Below are positions 1-10,659 of a DNA stretch of 64,000 nucleotides, one piece after another. The number at the start of each line of letters is the position of its first letter. Position 1 is the first letter of the stretch. This DNA comes from Xylaria sp. FL1777 (Eukaryota > Ascomycota > Sordariomycetes > Xylariales > Xylariaceae). The notes below the pieces were generated by a model. It was not told the origin of the DNA. It made no database searches and saw only the letters and a program-made list of their open reading frames with translations. The translations under genes and the position numbers were made by a program. The stretch is from positions 24,236 through 88,235 of the forward strand of contig MU400683.1 of assembly GCA_022578965.1 (NCBI GenBank), given 5' to 3'.

Positions 1-1883
1 AACTACTAAATACTTATTGTATAACAATTATTTAATTATTAGTAATATTTTTAATACTAAGCTAACAGCTAAATATTTTTTTATATAATAGTTAAAACTT
101 TTTAAACTATTTATATATTAAACTATTTTTTAAAGACTTAAGTTTTAACGTATAATTTTAAACATAACAACATAAATACTAACTATAATTAATTTAGCTA
201 AGTATTAAATATTAGAATTTTTTTAAGCTATTTAATTTTTATATAATAAAAGCAAGCTATAAACTAATTTTTTAACTAATATATAAATACTTTATTTAGC
301 ATTATTTACTGCAAACATTAAAACAAAAAATATATGTTTATATAATATTAAATTTAGCTATTAAAAGTACGTTTTTTAATTTACTTTTAATAAAGTTTAT
401 ATAAAACAGATTTATACTTTTTAATAAATATATTGCTTTTTAAAAAAGCTAAAACTTAAGCTAAAATTATATAAGCAAGCTATATAACTTATTATATAAT
501 AAAGCTTGTTTATTTATTGCTACTTACTAACGTATTAAAATTATAAAAAATTAATATTATGCTATATTTTTATATATTTTAAAAAGTTATATAAAGAACT
601 TTTTTATTAACTATATTAGTTTAAATAAAACTTAAAGTAAAATATACTATATAATAAATATTTACTTTAATACTAATATAAACTATAGCTAATATTAAAC
701 TAATTAAACAATAGTTTTTTTTGTATAAATAAAAAAAGAAAACTTAAACTTAGCTTTACATAAAATACTTAAATTAATGTTTAATAAGCTTAAAAAAGCA
801 TAACAAACGTTTAGCGCTAATTATTAAAGCAAAATTTAACTAAGTATAAACGTTATATAAATATATTAAAGTATACTAAAGTTAGTTATAACGTTAATTT
901 TTTAAAAATTTATATGCAAAAAATTCTTTGCTAATTTATAAGCATGCTTACGTATAACATTAAATAATATAACAAAAACCTTTATACAAAAAAACAATAA
1001 GTTATATTTTATAAACTAAAAATATAACTATAGCTATACAAAAAACTAACAACCTAAATTTATATTAAAGTTATTAAGTTAACTAATTAAATAGTTAAAC
1101 TACTTTTAAAGCTATAATTAAAAGAACTAAAACTTTTATATAAATAAGAAATGCTTTGTTTGCTAAAAAAAAAGCTATTAATTAATATGTTACACCTTTT
1201 AAAAAAAAGCTTGTATAAAAAACATATTTTTTAATTTGCATAAAATAATTTATAGCTAAAAACTTACTCTAAAAGAATTCTCTTCGTATATAACAAAATA
1301 TAAAAAATATCCAAAGTTAAACAACAGTACTAAAAATATTAATAAGAAATTTAGTAATTAAACTACTTAATATTTAGTAAATAGCACATTTCTTTATTAT
1401 ATAACAAAAGAAAATATTTAGAACTATAAAACAATAATGTTATATAATTAGTTTATATTAAGCAATTATTATTGTATAAACTACTAAAGTAAACTTTAAA
1501 ATATTAATACTTTTAACTATTTAATAGTAAAAAAAGCCCAATTAAAAGTATACTTTTAAATATATTTTTATATAAAAATTAATTAAACTTTAAGTAGTAC
1601 TTATATTTGTTTTAGCAGAAATAATATTATAAGTGCTATAAGCACTATATAAATAAAAAACGCCTTTAGTATAACTATATATTATGTTTTAAATACTTTT
1701 ACTTCTTTTTTATTTTTATTAAAAAACGCTAACTACTTAAAAATATACTTTAATAATATAAAAAATGTTATTATATAACAAAACAAAAAAACTATTCTTG
1801 TTATATAAAAATAAAAACATTTATTTTTTAATATTAGCTTATATAAAGCAAGTTTATACTTTATAAAAATAAAACTCTAAAAG
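1..1883 (+). pseudogene. Upstream part of Ty1/Copia element (gag/protease region expected)
   Basis: This stretch lies directly upstream of a readable Copia integrase and on the same strand, so by the usual Copia order (gag, protease, integrase, RT, RNase H) it should hold gag and protease. It is A-rich on the + strand like the downstream pol. I could not read a gag zinc knuckle or a protease DTG motif through the mutations, so the assignment rests on position only. The element's 5' LTR is not visible and is probably outside the window. Confidence 0.4.
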
Positions 1884-2400
1884 CTTTATAAACGTTTTAA
1901 ATATTTTTATATAAAAAAATTATATAATATGCTTAGTTATGCAAGCTATAATATTAATTGCTTTGCTTTAAAAAAAATCTAGAAGTTTTATTATTATTGC
2001 TAGTTATATAACTAAGCACTTTATTATTTTAAGTTTATAATTAAAAATAATTATAACTTTAATTATAAAGTTATAATTAATGCTATATAAATAAATAATA
2101 AGCAAGTTTTATATATAATTAATATAGCTATATTGTTTTAAGTAGCTATATTTTTAAAATTTATGTTTGTATAAAACGCTTAAAAAGCTTTATATAAATG
2201 CTAAATTAACGTATACTAAAGATCTTTAAACTATATTATATATAACTTTAGCATAAACTTTTTATTTAAAGAATTTTAGAACTAAACTAAAATCATAAAT
2301 ATAAAGTGCTAAAAAATGCCTGTTAAAGCTTATTAAGCTATTAATAAAATAAAAAAAGCATATAAACTTTTTTATTATACGTATAATATACTAAAAGCTA
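1884..2400 (+). pseudogene. Copia integrase domain relic
   Basis: The frame begins with a segment that fits the Copia pre-integrase 'LHRRFGHPS' block (LYKRFKYF from 1884, with His and Gly codons mutated). It is followed by the core. The region around the first Asp reads I-I-N-A-I, the second catalytic segment (HDxGxNF) reads Y-N-F-S-I-N-F, and the final segment reads P-V-K-A-Y where intact elements have PVEAH. All three acidic positions are therefore lost by G-to-A changes. The order and spacing are those of a DDE integrase of the Ty1/Copia class. It flows in frame into the linker without indels. Confidence 0.82.
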
Positions 2401-3150
2401 AACTAAGTTATTATATAAAAAATAAGTTAATTTTATAAATAATAATTAAAGCTTTAAATAATATTATAAAGCTTAATAGCTTAGTTTTAACGCTTTTTAT
2501 ATTTAAAGCATATTTAAAGGTTAATTAAGACTTTTCCTTTTTGCTAAATATTGTATAAAAAGCTAAAGCAGTTAAAAAAGCTATAAAAATACTTTATAAA
2601 AAACAAACAAAAGTTAAAATTAGCTATATAATTTATAAACGTAATAAGCTAGCTTTATACAAAATATTATTTTTATTTTTACGCAGTAAAGTTTTTATAT
2701 AGCATAAAAAGCAAAGCTAAAAAAAACCGTATAAAATATAATTAATTAAAAAACTTAACATAATTATTAACTTTATAAACAGCTTAATCCGCTTTAAATA
2801 AACATAAATTAAATTATATTACTATATAATTAAACATACTTTAGCAAATAGTAAAAAAGAAAATATAACTGCTGCAGAACTAGCTATAAAACTAGCTGTA
2901 CAAAAAAAACGCAGAAAACTTAAAAAAGCTAAAAACTTTTTTATAACGTTTGTATAAAACATTAGTAATTTGTTCTTAACTTTAAAAAAAAAACAAAACT
3001 ATGCCTTAGCAGTAAAATTGCGCAAAAATAGCATTATTAGCACTTTTAGCGCTCTATTTAAAAAATTAAACGCTATAAAAATTAATAACTTTGTTATATA
3101 AAGTGTTTTCTAGTTCGTAAAATATAATTTAAACAAACATAATAACACCT
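2400..3150 (+). pseudogene. Integrase-RT linker of Copia polyprotein relic
   Basis: This stretch is in the same frame as the integrase. It contains a piece resembling the conserved 'NGLVPTLLVFGAYPR' block of fungal Copia proteins (here N-S-L-V-L-T-L-F-I-F-K-A-Y), then a Lys/Ala-rich segment, and then a segment with S-K-V-F-I followed by a stop where these proteins have a 'VLVWRE' block. A further Ala/Lys-rich stretch (about 2868-2933) precedes the RT. In-frame stops at 2700, 2718, 2739, 2799, 2805 and 2955 are all TAA or TAG. No catalytic role is known for this part. Confidence 0.7.
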
Positions 3151-3762
3151 AAATTTTTAAGTTTTGCTTTGTACAAAAAATTAAAGAAAAAATAACTAAG
3201 CTATACAAAAAATCTAGATTAATTATATAAAGCTATAATAATATAAAAAAAAAACCATATTAACTTAATTACTAATAATTTAGCAAATAAACTAATAGCT
3301 ATTATTAGCTTTAAGCCTTTTGCTAATTTAAAACTTTAATGCTTTAAGTAAGCTTTAAAATATTATGCAAGCGTACGTATAATTAAAAAACAAGCTTACA
3401 CAAAAAATCCTTGCATAATTACTTTTTAAACTCGTTTTAAAATATTTTAAAAAAACAATTATATAAATTATATAACTATTATACGGCTTAGCTAAATTAT
3501 AGCTATATTAGTTTAAAACTTATTACTAATATTACTATAAAAAACTTAATATAATAGTTTTTATATATAACCTATATTTATTATTTATATTAAGACTTTT
3601 ATATAAATTTAGCATTATAAGTTTATAAACAAACAATATGTTTAGTTTTATTATACTTAAATTTTTAGCAAAAAAAAAACATAAATTACATAAAGCAAAG
3701 TTTTATGCAAAGCTAAAGAAAACTTTACAACAAAATTACCTTATTAAATTTAACAGTAGTTA
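3150..3762 (+). pseudogene. Copia reverse transcriptase domain relic (RVT_2 type)
   Basis: The domain opens with IFKFCFV and the KSRLI-I-stop-S-Y-N block (KSRLVVQAYN in fungal Copia RT). It continues with QAYV at 3368-3379, LYGLA at 3479-3493, the HELHKAKF-like segment (K-H-K-L-H-K-A-K-F) near 3690, and the catalytic motif. The latter reads L-stop-T-N-N at 3623-3637, where fungal Copia elements have LQTDD. Both metal-binding Asp codons are GA to AA changes and the Gln is now TAA at 3626-3628. There is one frameshift at the A run 3246-3254. Family recognition is strong; activity is impossible. Confidence 0.9.
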
Positions 3763-4600
3763 AGTTACTTTTTTATATAAAAAAAATATAATACTTATGC
3801 AAAAAAGCTAAGTAAACTAACTAGCTTTAATTAACTTTTGTACAAAAAATGCTGCATAGCAATATGTTTTTTAACATATATATAACGCTTATATAAATAA
3901 CATTTGCTAACTAAAGGCTATATATAACTTTATAGCTGCTGCTTAAGTAACTAACTTAACACTAGCAAATATTAAAAATCTAAACTATAAAATCAAGTAG
4001 TAAATAAATAATTATAACTATAAATTAACGTTTATACTTTTAAACTTAAGCTATATAAAACTGTTTATTTTTATAAATAGTTTATTTGCAAACAACACTA
4101 ATATAACTTTATAACTTATATTTATTATTATATTTACAATAAAGCATTATATAAAAAAAAACCTAGCCTTTAAAATCAAAAAAAACATTATATATTAAAA
4201 CTTTAGCAAATATAAGCAAATAATACAAAGTATACTAGCTAATAAATTATATAGCATAATAAATAGCTTTAATAGTGCTATAGCCTTTTATATAACGCTT
4301 TAAAAAATCATAGCTACGCTAAAAATATTTTTAATTTTTGCTGTATTATGTTTAAACTTAAAATTGTTATATAACTATTTAATAAAGCTAGAAACTACTT
4401 AAAAAAAACGCCTTATAATTAATATTATGTTACTTAAAAAGTCGTACAAAAAAAAAAAAATCTTTAAAGTATAATAAATTAATAGTAAAAACAATTTAGC
4501 TAACATATTTACAAAAAAAACACTAAACTAAGCATTAAAGACCTTAGTATTTATAAATTAGCTAATTATATAAATAAAAGCATTCGTAGAAAAAAAATAA
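3763..4600 (+). pseudogene. Copia RNase H domain and polyprotein C terminus, relic
   Basis: This is in frame with the RT. Visible blocks are the A-A-stop-V-T-N segment near 3938-3955 (AAQVTNP in fungal Copia), F-I-N-S-L-F-A-N-N at 4070-4096 (FTDASFANN, the first RNase H Asp now Asn), the S-I-L-A-N-K-L-Y block (SVLASELYG, with Glu now Lys), a C-L-N-L-K-L-L-Y block (CTDSKSLYD, Asp now Asn), and the C-terminal N-S-K-N-N-L-A-N-I-F-T-K block (here DGNSNPADAMTK-like). The stop at 4598-4600 follows an A-F-V-E-K-K end that matches the usual C-terminal 'EWVER' position, so I take it as the original stop. Confidence 0.85.
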
Positions 4601-4783
4601 AAATAACTTCCGTACAAACAAATTAAAAAAAAGAGTTAAAAAAATACTTTTGTATAAAAATCGTTACAATAATTATATAATAAGTAAAAAAGCAACAAGC
4701 AAATATATTTAATTTCAAAAAAAACACTAAAAACTATAAAATATCGCAAATCTTATATTTCTTTTTGTATAATTATTTCTTAA
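4601..4783 (+). other. 3' UTR and probable start of the Copia element's 3' LTR
   Basis: After the pol stop there is a purine run at about 4621-4636 (A-rich with GAG) that suits a polypurine tract. The 3' LTR of the Copia element should therefore begin near 4637. It cannot be confirmed because the partner LTR lies outside the window and because a second retrotransposon interrupts the sequence at 4788. The rest of the LTR would continue after 15169. Confidence 0.35.
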
Positions 4784-4788
4784 GCTAT
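4784..4788. repeat. Target site duplication GCTAT, left
   Basis: GCTAT directly precedes the left 494-bp LTR and is repeated at 15165-15169 directly after the right LTR. Five bases is the normal duplication size for LTR retrotransposons. Confidence 0.75.
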
Positions 4789-4794
4789 TATAAT

Positions 4795-4824
4795 AAACCT
4801 GTTATACATTAATATAACAGGTTT
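4795..4824. repeat. Perfect 12-bp inverted repeat near the LTR end
   Basis: The arms AAACCTGTTATA (4795-4806) and TATAACAGGTTT (4813-4824) flank a 6-base loop. The right LTR has the same block in mutated form at 14677-14706. The position is at the U5-side end on the coding strand. A role in transcription ending or integrase recognition is possible but unproven. Confidence 0.7.
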
Positions 4825-5071
4825 GCCCTTGGAGTTTTAATTTGCAGGTAATAATAAAATCCTTAATAGTAGTCCGTTAAAGAGGTTTTTGGGGTATTTT
4901 TACTACTATGCATTAATAAAGGTGTTAAAGAATTAAAAATAATAAATATATTAGTGCTTAGCAGTTATAAAAAATTAATAGCTAAAAAACTAAAACTAAA
5001 TAAATAACTAAATATAAAAAATATATAATTATATAAATAAAAAAAAAGTAAAAAAAGTAATAACTTTTTTT

Positions 5072-5175
5072 AAATTACTATAAGTTTAGTAAGCACTAAA
5101 TTACTATAAGCTTAATAAGCTTTAAATTACTATAAGCTTAATAAGCTTTAAATTATTATAAGCTTAATAAGCTAA
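5072..5175. repeat. 26-bp tandem repeat, four units, inside the left LTR
   Basis: The unit AAATTACTATAAGCTTAATA plus AGCTTT starts at 5072, 5098, 5124 and 5150. The same array stands at 14954-15057 in the right LTR, so it was part of the element before insertion. Confidence 0.85.
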
Positions 5176-5282
5176 ATAAATTATTATATAACTTTAGCTT
5201 TAGCTAGTAAAAAAAAAGGTATAAAATATATATAAAAGCATTAAGCTGCTTTAAAAGCTACTTTTATGCTAATTTTATAACA

Positions 5283-8200
5283 TTATTTTTTTTTTTTTAA
5301 AATTGTTGTTTTAACAATTTTTCATAAGTATTTTTTTTTTTTTTTTTTTTTTGTATGTTATAATATTAAAACGCATTAAAAAAACTAACCGTTTATTTAA
5401 AACAAAGCAAAAACTTGTTTTTGCTTCTTTTATTAACTTTATTAGTTATAAAGTTATGCTTTGCTTTTATTGCTTTAATTAGTTACTAACGTGCAAAATA
5501 ATAAATAATATATTTTGTTATTTTAAATGCGTATGCGTTAGTTACTTTTGCAACAAATTAAAAGTTTTAATTAACTTAATTAATAATATAGTTTTTAAAT
5601 ACTATTGTTTAAAAAAAAAAAAAAGCAAGCAAAACAATAGCTACTTTTAGTTTAAAAAAAATTAAAACAAGCTTAAAATAGCTTTAACTTTATTTTAAGC
5701 AAGTTAGCTTAATTTTACATATAAAAACATTTTTTAAAAGCAAAAAGTATTAAAATAGTTTAGTAAAAGCTTTAGTTTTTAAATAAACTAAATAAAATAA
5801 AACGTATTAAAAAAGAACAAAAAGCGCTAGCAAAAAAGCAAAAATAATAAAAAAAGCAAGCTAAAGCAGCATAAGTTGCTTTATTTAAGTTTAATTAAAA
5901 TTTTTTAAGCGTTTTTTTTAAAATTAACTTTTTTTTTTTAGTTTTAAACAATTAAAGTGTTAGTAATAAAACTAATTTATAACTACTTTAGTAGTTTTTA
6001 AGTGTTTTTTAAGTTTTTAAGTATTATTAATATATAAATATTTTTTCTATTTAATAAAATATTCTAGGTTATTATTATTTTAACAAAAATCTAATATATT
6101 TTTAACTTTATAAACATTTTAATTTGTTTTTATTTTTAGTTATGTTTTAATAAATGTTTTAATAAATGCTAGTTCTAATAAAAAAATATAAAAAATAAAA
6201 TAAATTTATATATTTTTTAGTAATAATAGTTTATAGTTAATAAATAAAATAACTTTTTTAATTTTAAAAAAGCTAAGTTTTTTAAATTTTAATTTATTGC
6301 TTAGTTGTTTTGTTTTAATTTAAAGAATATTAATGTTTGCATTTTATTTTTGTTATAGTAAATAAACTTTGTTTTTTTTTTTAAAGGTTAGTTCTTTAGT
6401 TCGTTTTTTATTATAATATACTAATATTTGTTGTTATAAAAATTAAAAGCATAATTATAGTTTAGCTTATAGCATTTTAATTTTTGTTATAATAGTTTTT
6501 GCTTAAAGTGCTATAATTAAAATAGCAAATATTTTTATTAATGTTTTTTTTTGTTTTTTAATAGTTGCTTGCTATTTATAAACAGCTTTATACAAAAATA
6601 TGTTTATATTTTTATTTATTAATATATTATATAAAATCTATATTATTAATAATAATTTTACTTAATTGTTTTATTAATAGTTAATATAATTTTATAAATA
6701 TTATTTTAATATTTAGTTTAGTTTTTTTGTTTGTTTATTTATTTATAAGTAATAAGCAGTTAAAAACTTTAGTTTAATATTAATAAGTTTAAAAAAGCTA
6801 GTTTTAAATTTAAAAATAAACAATTTATTTTAGTTTAAAACAATTTTTTTTAATAATTTATGCTTATTTAAATATTAGCGTATAAAAGCATATATAAGTT
6901 GTTTAATTGTTATATTTTCTTTAAACAATAAAAAATAAACATATTTAGTAAGTTTATTAATAATAATTTATATTTTATTATATTATACTTTTATAATTAA
7001 ATTAATTAATAAAAATAGTGCTATAATAAAATTTTAAGCAATAATATGCTATGCTTGTTTAAGTATTTATATAAGTTATAATAATTTATAAAGCTTATAT
7101 TAAGCTATTTTAGCTTTATTATAAATGTTGTATTTTTTTATAATAAATTTAACTATGTTTTATAGTTTTAAAAAATTGTATTTTTTTTATAATTGTTTAA
7201 TTATTTTTATTGCTTTTTAATGTTTATATAATAAATATTTATAAAATTTTTTAATAAACTTGTTTTATAAAAATTTTAATAAGTAAACTTTATGTTTATA
7301 TATTAACTTATTATTTTTTAATTTTTTATATTTTTATAGTTATATTAACTTTTTTAAGTTATAAGCTTGTTATAACTATATATTTATAAAGTTTTTAAGT
7401 ATAACTTTAATTTTTAAGCTTTTATTTTTTTAAAGATATAATACTTAAATGTTTTTTTTTAAAACTTTAAATCTTTTTTAACTTTGTTAACTAAGTATAT
7501 TTATTTAAATGTTTTTTTTTTTTTTAATATAACATATTTTAAAGTTAAACTTAAAAAAAAAAACTATTTAATTTTTATGTTATTTAATAATTTTTTATAT
7601 AGTTATAAATTTTATTAAGTTTTAATAATTTAAATAAATTTTAATTAGCTTTATAGTTTTTATAAAAAACAGTTTTTACTTTTTAAATGCTATAATAATT
7701 GCAAATAGTTCTTTATTATATATAAAATATTATAATACTGCGTTTTATAATGCTTTAAAGTAATAAGCTACTAAGTATTATTTTTTATTATTTTTTAGTT
7801 GTTTTAAAACTTTTGCAATTATATTATTTAAAGCATTTATTTTTAGCTTTTTTTTTTTTTATAAATTAAGTAGTTTAACTACAAAGTTAAAAATAACTTT
7901 TAGTTTTAGTTTTTTAAAAGCTTTTTAGGCTTCTTTTAAAATTAAAAAAGATTTTTTTTTGTATTTTTTTCTTGTATACTTTATAAAATAAAATGCTATT
8001 TTTTTAAAGTTTTAAATTAATATTTAAACATAGTTTAAAAATTTTAATGCTTATTATATATTTATAATAGTAGCTAAGTTAAATATTTTTTAGTTTTATA
8101 TTATGTTAATTTTTAACTGTTAAATTTATATTTGTTTTAAAATAATTATAAATTTTAAAAAGTTAATTTTTTATATATGTTATATATACTTTTTTGTATT

Positions 8201-9027
8201 AAGTTGTAATTTTACTTGTTTATGTGTTTTTAATACTTAAGTTATGTATTTTTTATGTTTTTTTAGTGTTTTAAAGTAAATTAAAATATTATTTAAATAA
8301 ATAAACATAAATTTGTTTAAAAACTTCTATAAAATTATTATTATTATATATTAAAAGCTAGCTAGTACGTTTTATAGCTTTTATAGCATAATTATATATT
8401 TATATAGTTTATATATTGTTTATATAGCAGTTTTTTATTTTATTTTTTTAGCTATTTTAATAATATAATATTTATTTAAAATATTAACTACTATAAACTA
8501 TTTTGCTTAGCTAATGTTTTTTTTTATAGTTATTAGCAAAGTAAAAAAGTATTTATTTATAATAATAATTATGTTTAATAGTTAATAATTAATTATTACT
8601 TGCTATACTAGTTTTTCTTTTTTATTAATTAGTTGTTTTTTATTTTTTATTTTAAGTATTAGCACTATAAAGTATTTAATAAATAACTAAGATTTTTTTA
8701 AAAATTCTTTTGCTAGATTTTTTTAAATATATTTCTATAAAGCGTTTGTTTTATTTAAGCTTATATAGTATACTTAATAAAGCTTTAGTTAACATTTTTT
8801 CTTAATAAAAATGTAGTAATTTTATAAGCTATATTTAAAAAGTTCTTTTTTTTTTTTTTCTTTAAATAGTTTATAAAATTTATAATATATTTTTAGTATT
8901 TTGTTCAGGATTTTTTTTGTAATTTTTCTAATTTTTTTGCTTTATTTTTTATTTTCTTAATTAATAGTTTTTGCTTTTTATTAAATTAAAAAGTTGCTAG
9001 TTTTTAACTATAATATTTCTAAAATAA
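5283..9027 (-). pseudogene. 3' half of the Gypsy interior (pol expected), not decodable
   Basis: By position this should carry RNase H, integrase and the 3' untranslated part of the minus-strand element. The + strand is T-rich, as expected for mutated minus-strand coding DNA, from about 5900 onward. Segment 5370-5880 is different: it is A-rich on + and holds a Lys/Gln/Ala-rich + frame near 5800-5875, which may be a captured fragment. The T run 5286-5298 beside the LTR fits a polypurine tract on the coding strand. I could not recognise a catalytic motif. Confidence 0.45.
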
Positions 9028-9044
9028 TATTATAATTAAATATA
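9028..9044. repeat. 17-bp target site duplication, left of SINE
   Basis: TATTATAATTAAATATA at 9028-9044 is identical to 9779-9795. The long AT-rich duplication is typical of target-primed reverse transcription. Confidence 0.8.
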
Positions 9045-9051
9045 GGCCTAG

Positions 9052-9062
9052 TAGTGCAGTAG
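9052..9062 (+). promoter_or_regulatory. RNA polymerase III A box of the SINE
   Basis: TAGTGCAGTAG matches the consensus TRGYNNARNNG at every fixed position. It lies 7 bases after the inferred SINE start, as in tRNA genes. Confidence 0.7.
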
Positions 9063-9093
9063 TATACGCTTAGCTATTTCTTTTAAAGTTGTA

Positions 9094-9104
9094 AGTTTAA
9101 GTTC
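9094..9104 (+). promoter_or_regulatory. Mutated RNA polymerase III B box of the SINE
   Basis: AGTTTAAGTTC equals GGTTCGAGTCC with four transitions (two G to A, two C to T). It stands at the usual tRNA distance from the A box. It is probably no longer bound by TFIIIC. Confidence 0.65.
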
Positions 9105-9778
9105 TGCTTAGTTTATAGTTGCTTTGCTTTAAAGCAAAAGTTGGTTTGCCTTTAGCTTGGTTTAAACTGTATGCTTGCTGCACTAAAAGCATAAAAATTA
9201 AAAGTTAAATAGCTAAGCTAAAAGTTTAAAAACCTTGCTTTTTTGCTAATGTAGCAATATAAGTAACTAACTTAGTATACTAGCTACTATAAAAACAAGC
9301 AGCTTTAGCTTTTATTGCTAACGTTATATAAGCATTAGTTTCTTTATATAGCAAACAGCTTATATTTTTAGCATAATTAAAACTTAAAGCTTATTGCTTA
9401 ACGCTAAGCAATTTATAAAAAATATAGCGCTATATAATATTTAAAATTCACTTAATACTGTATTGTTTATAGCTTGCAGAACTTAAAGCTAGCAAAAAAG
9501 CGCTTTTATTACTAATTAACAGAAAACCTTTTTGTTAGCGCGCCGATTTTTATACCTTTATATTGCAAAGCAAAAGCGCTGCTAACTTAGCATACAAAAT
9601 TTAAAAGCAGAATATTATATAAAAAAAGCAGCAAATTAATAAGATTTATAGCAAAACTGTTGCATATTTTGCATATATAGGTAGTTTTCGCCTTAAAAAA
9701 GGTTTTCACTTGTATAAAGTTTTACTAAATAGCCACTAGTATAGCTAATAAGCCGTTTGTTTAAGTAATACAAATTAT

Positions 9779-9795
9779 TATTATAATTAAATATA
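9779..9795. repeat. 17-bp target site duplication, right of SINE
   Basis: This is an identical copy of 9028-9044, directly after the last base assigned to the SINE. Confidence 0.8.
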
Positions 9796-10659
9796 TTAGT
9801 AATATTTAATATAATTTGTTTTTTGTATTTTTATATAAATATATTAAAAAGTTTGGTTTTTTTAAGTATATAACTATTATTATAGCTAAAAGTGCTTTTA
9901 TTAAATCTTTTAATCTTTTAAAATTTTTGCTTGTATTTTTAAAGAATTTTATTTTGTTTTATTACTTTAAGTAAAATTATATTAGTTTATGCTTTTAAGT
10001 TAATTAAAGTATTATATTTTTTTTTTTAATATATAAGTTTAACTTTAAATTAGTTTTATTAGTTATTATATTAAACTTTATGTAAAACTTTAGTTTTTTT
10101 AGCTATTTATTGCTTTTTTAATGAATATTTATTTTGTTTTTTGATTTTTTTTTGTAAAATGTTTAAATGCTTGTTTTATTTTGCATTTTAAATGTTATTA
10201 CGCTTTGTTTTATTTTTGCTTTTAGTTAAGCTTTAAATTGCAGTTTTTAAGCTTTTTTGCTTTTAGCAACTATTTTTTAATATAATTATGCTTTAATTAG
10301 CTAGTAATATTTATAGCAGTTATTTTTATATTTTTTTAAAATAATATTATAAGTATAATTAAAATTTTCTTTAAATGTTGTAAATCTTTATAAATTTTTG
10401 TAATAAATTATAGTTATAACTAATTACTTTAATTTATAAAAGTTCTATATTTTTATTTTTATAATTTATTTAAAAAACTAATTATTTTTTAGTTTATTAA
10501 GTAAATATTAATAATAATAATATACTACATAATAATTTTATAATACTTTATTATATTTTAAATTTTTTAAGCGTAAAATATTATTATTGTTTTTCTTATA
10601 ATTTTATTATAATAATAACTTTTAGCAATTAGTTAAATTGCTAGCTTTAGTTTTTAAAA
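9796..10659 (-). pseudogene. Interior of the Gypsy element between the SINE and the next block
   Basis: This is T-rich on the + strand. On the minus strand it gives a Lys-rich reading with the stops expected from mutation. A minus-strand stretch near 9860-9950 faintly recalls the 'LK..I..AP.L' start of a Gypsy RNase H, but this is too weak to call. No other feature is seen. Confidence 0.3.

Larger units (their letters stand above)
1884..4600 (+). pseudogene. Decayed Ty1/Copia pol polyprotein (integrase - RT - RNase H)
   Basis: This is the relic of a Copia retrotransposon polyprotein that made the enzymes for reverse transcription and integration. Reading frame 3 (codons starting at positions divisible by 3) is continuous from 1884 to about 3246. 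After a 1-nt change in an A run (3246-3254) the frame starting at 3254 continues to a stop at 4598-4600. In order I see a Zn-binding pre-integrase segment, the DDE integrase core, the fungal-type linker, RT with LYGLA at 3479-3493, and RNase H. In-frame TAA/TAG codons sit where fungal Copia proteins carry Gln or Trp, and catalytic Asp and Glu codons now read Asn and Lys. These are CpA to TpA effects, and with so many stops no protein can be made. The family call is firm because motif order and spacing fit over about 900 codons. Confidence 0.9.
4789..5282 (-). repeat. Left LTR (3' LTR of the minus-strand Gypsy element), 494 bp
   Basis: It pairs base for base in length with 14671-15164. The + strand begins TATAATAAAC and ends TATAACA. 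Read on the coding strand it starts TG and ends TA, the latter probably a mutated CA. It contains a 12-bp-arm hairpin (4795-4824) and four copies of a 26-bp unit (5072-5175). Differences from the right LTR are mainly C/T and G/A. Confidence 0.9.
9045..9778 (+). mobile_element. tRNA-derived SINE nested in the Gypsy element
   Basis: The first about 70 bases look like a mutated tRNA gene. There is an A box TAGTGCAGTAG at 9052-9062, which fits TRGYNNARNNG exactly. A B box AGTTTAAGTTC at 9094-9104 differs from GGTTCGAGTCC only by G-to-A and C-to-T changes, and the two are 31 bases apart. The T-arm reads GTAAG/TCTGC, which pairs if the same mutations are undone. The body after 9115 has no similarity to tRNA and is less T-biased than its surroundings. 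A 17-bp direct repeat flanks the unit. It would have been transcribed by RNA polymerase III and mobilised by a LINE reverse transcriptase; no such LINE was recognised here. The 3' end has no poly(A). The anticodon could not be assigned. Confidence 0.78.

Noticed and set aside
2316..2410. Start and helix-turn-helix of a pogo/Fot1 transposase
   Set aside because: Read in longer context the same frame continues from a Copia integrase (PVEAH-like block) into its linker and RT, so the resemblance was accidental.
9045..9118. A functional tRNA gene
   Set aside because: The B box and stems carry transitions that break pairing, no credible anticodon arm is seen, and the unit is part of a longer element with target duplications.
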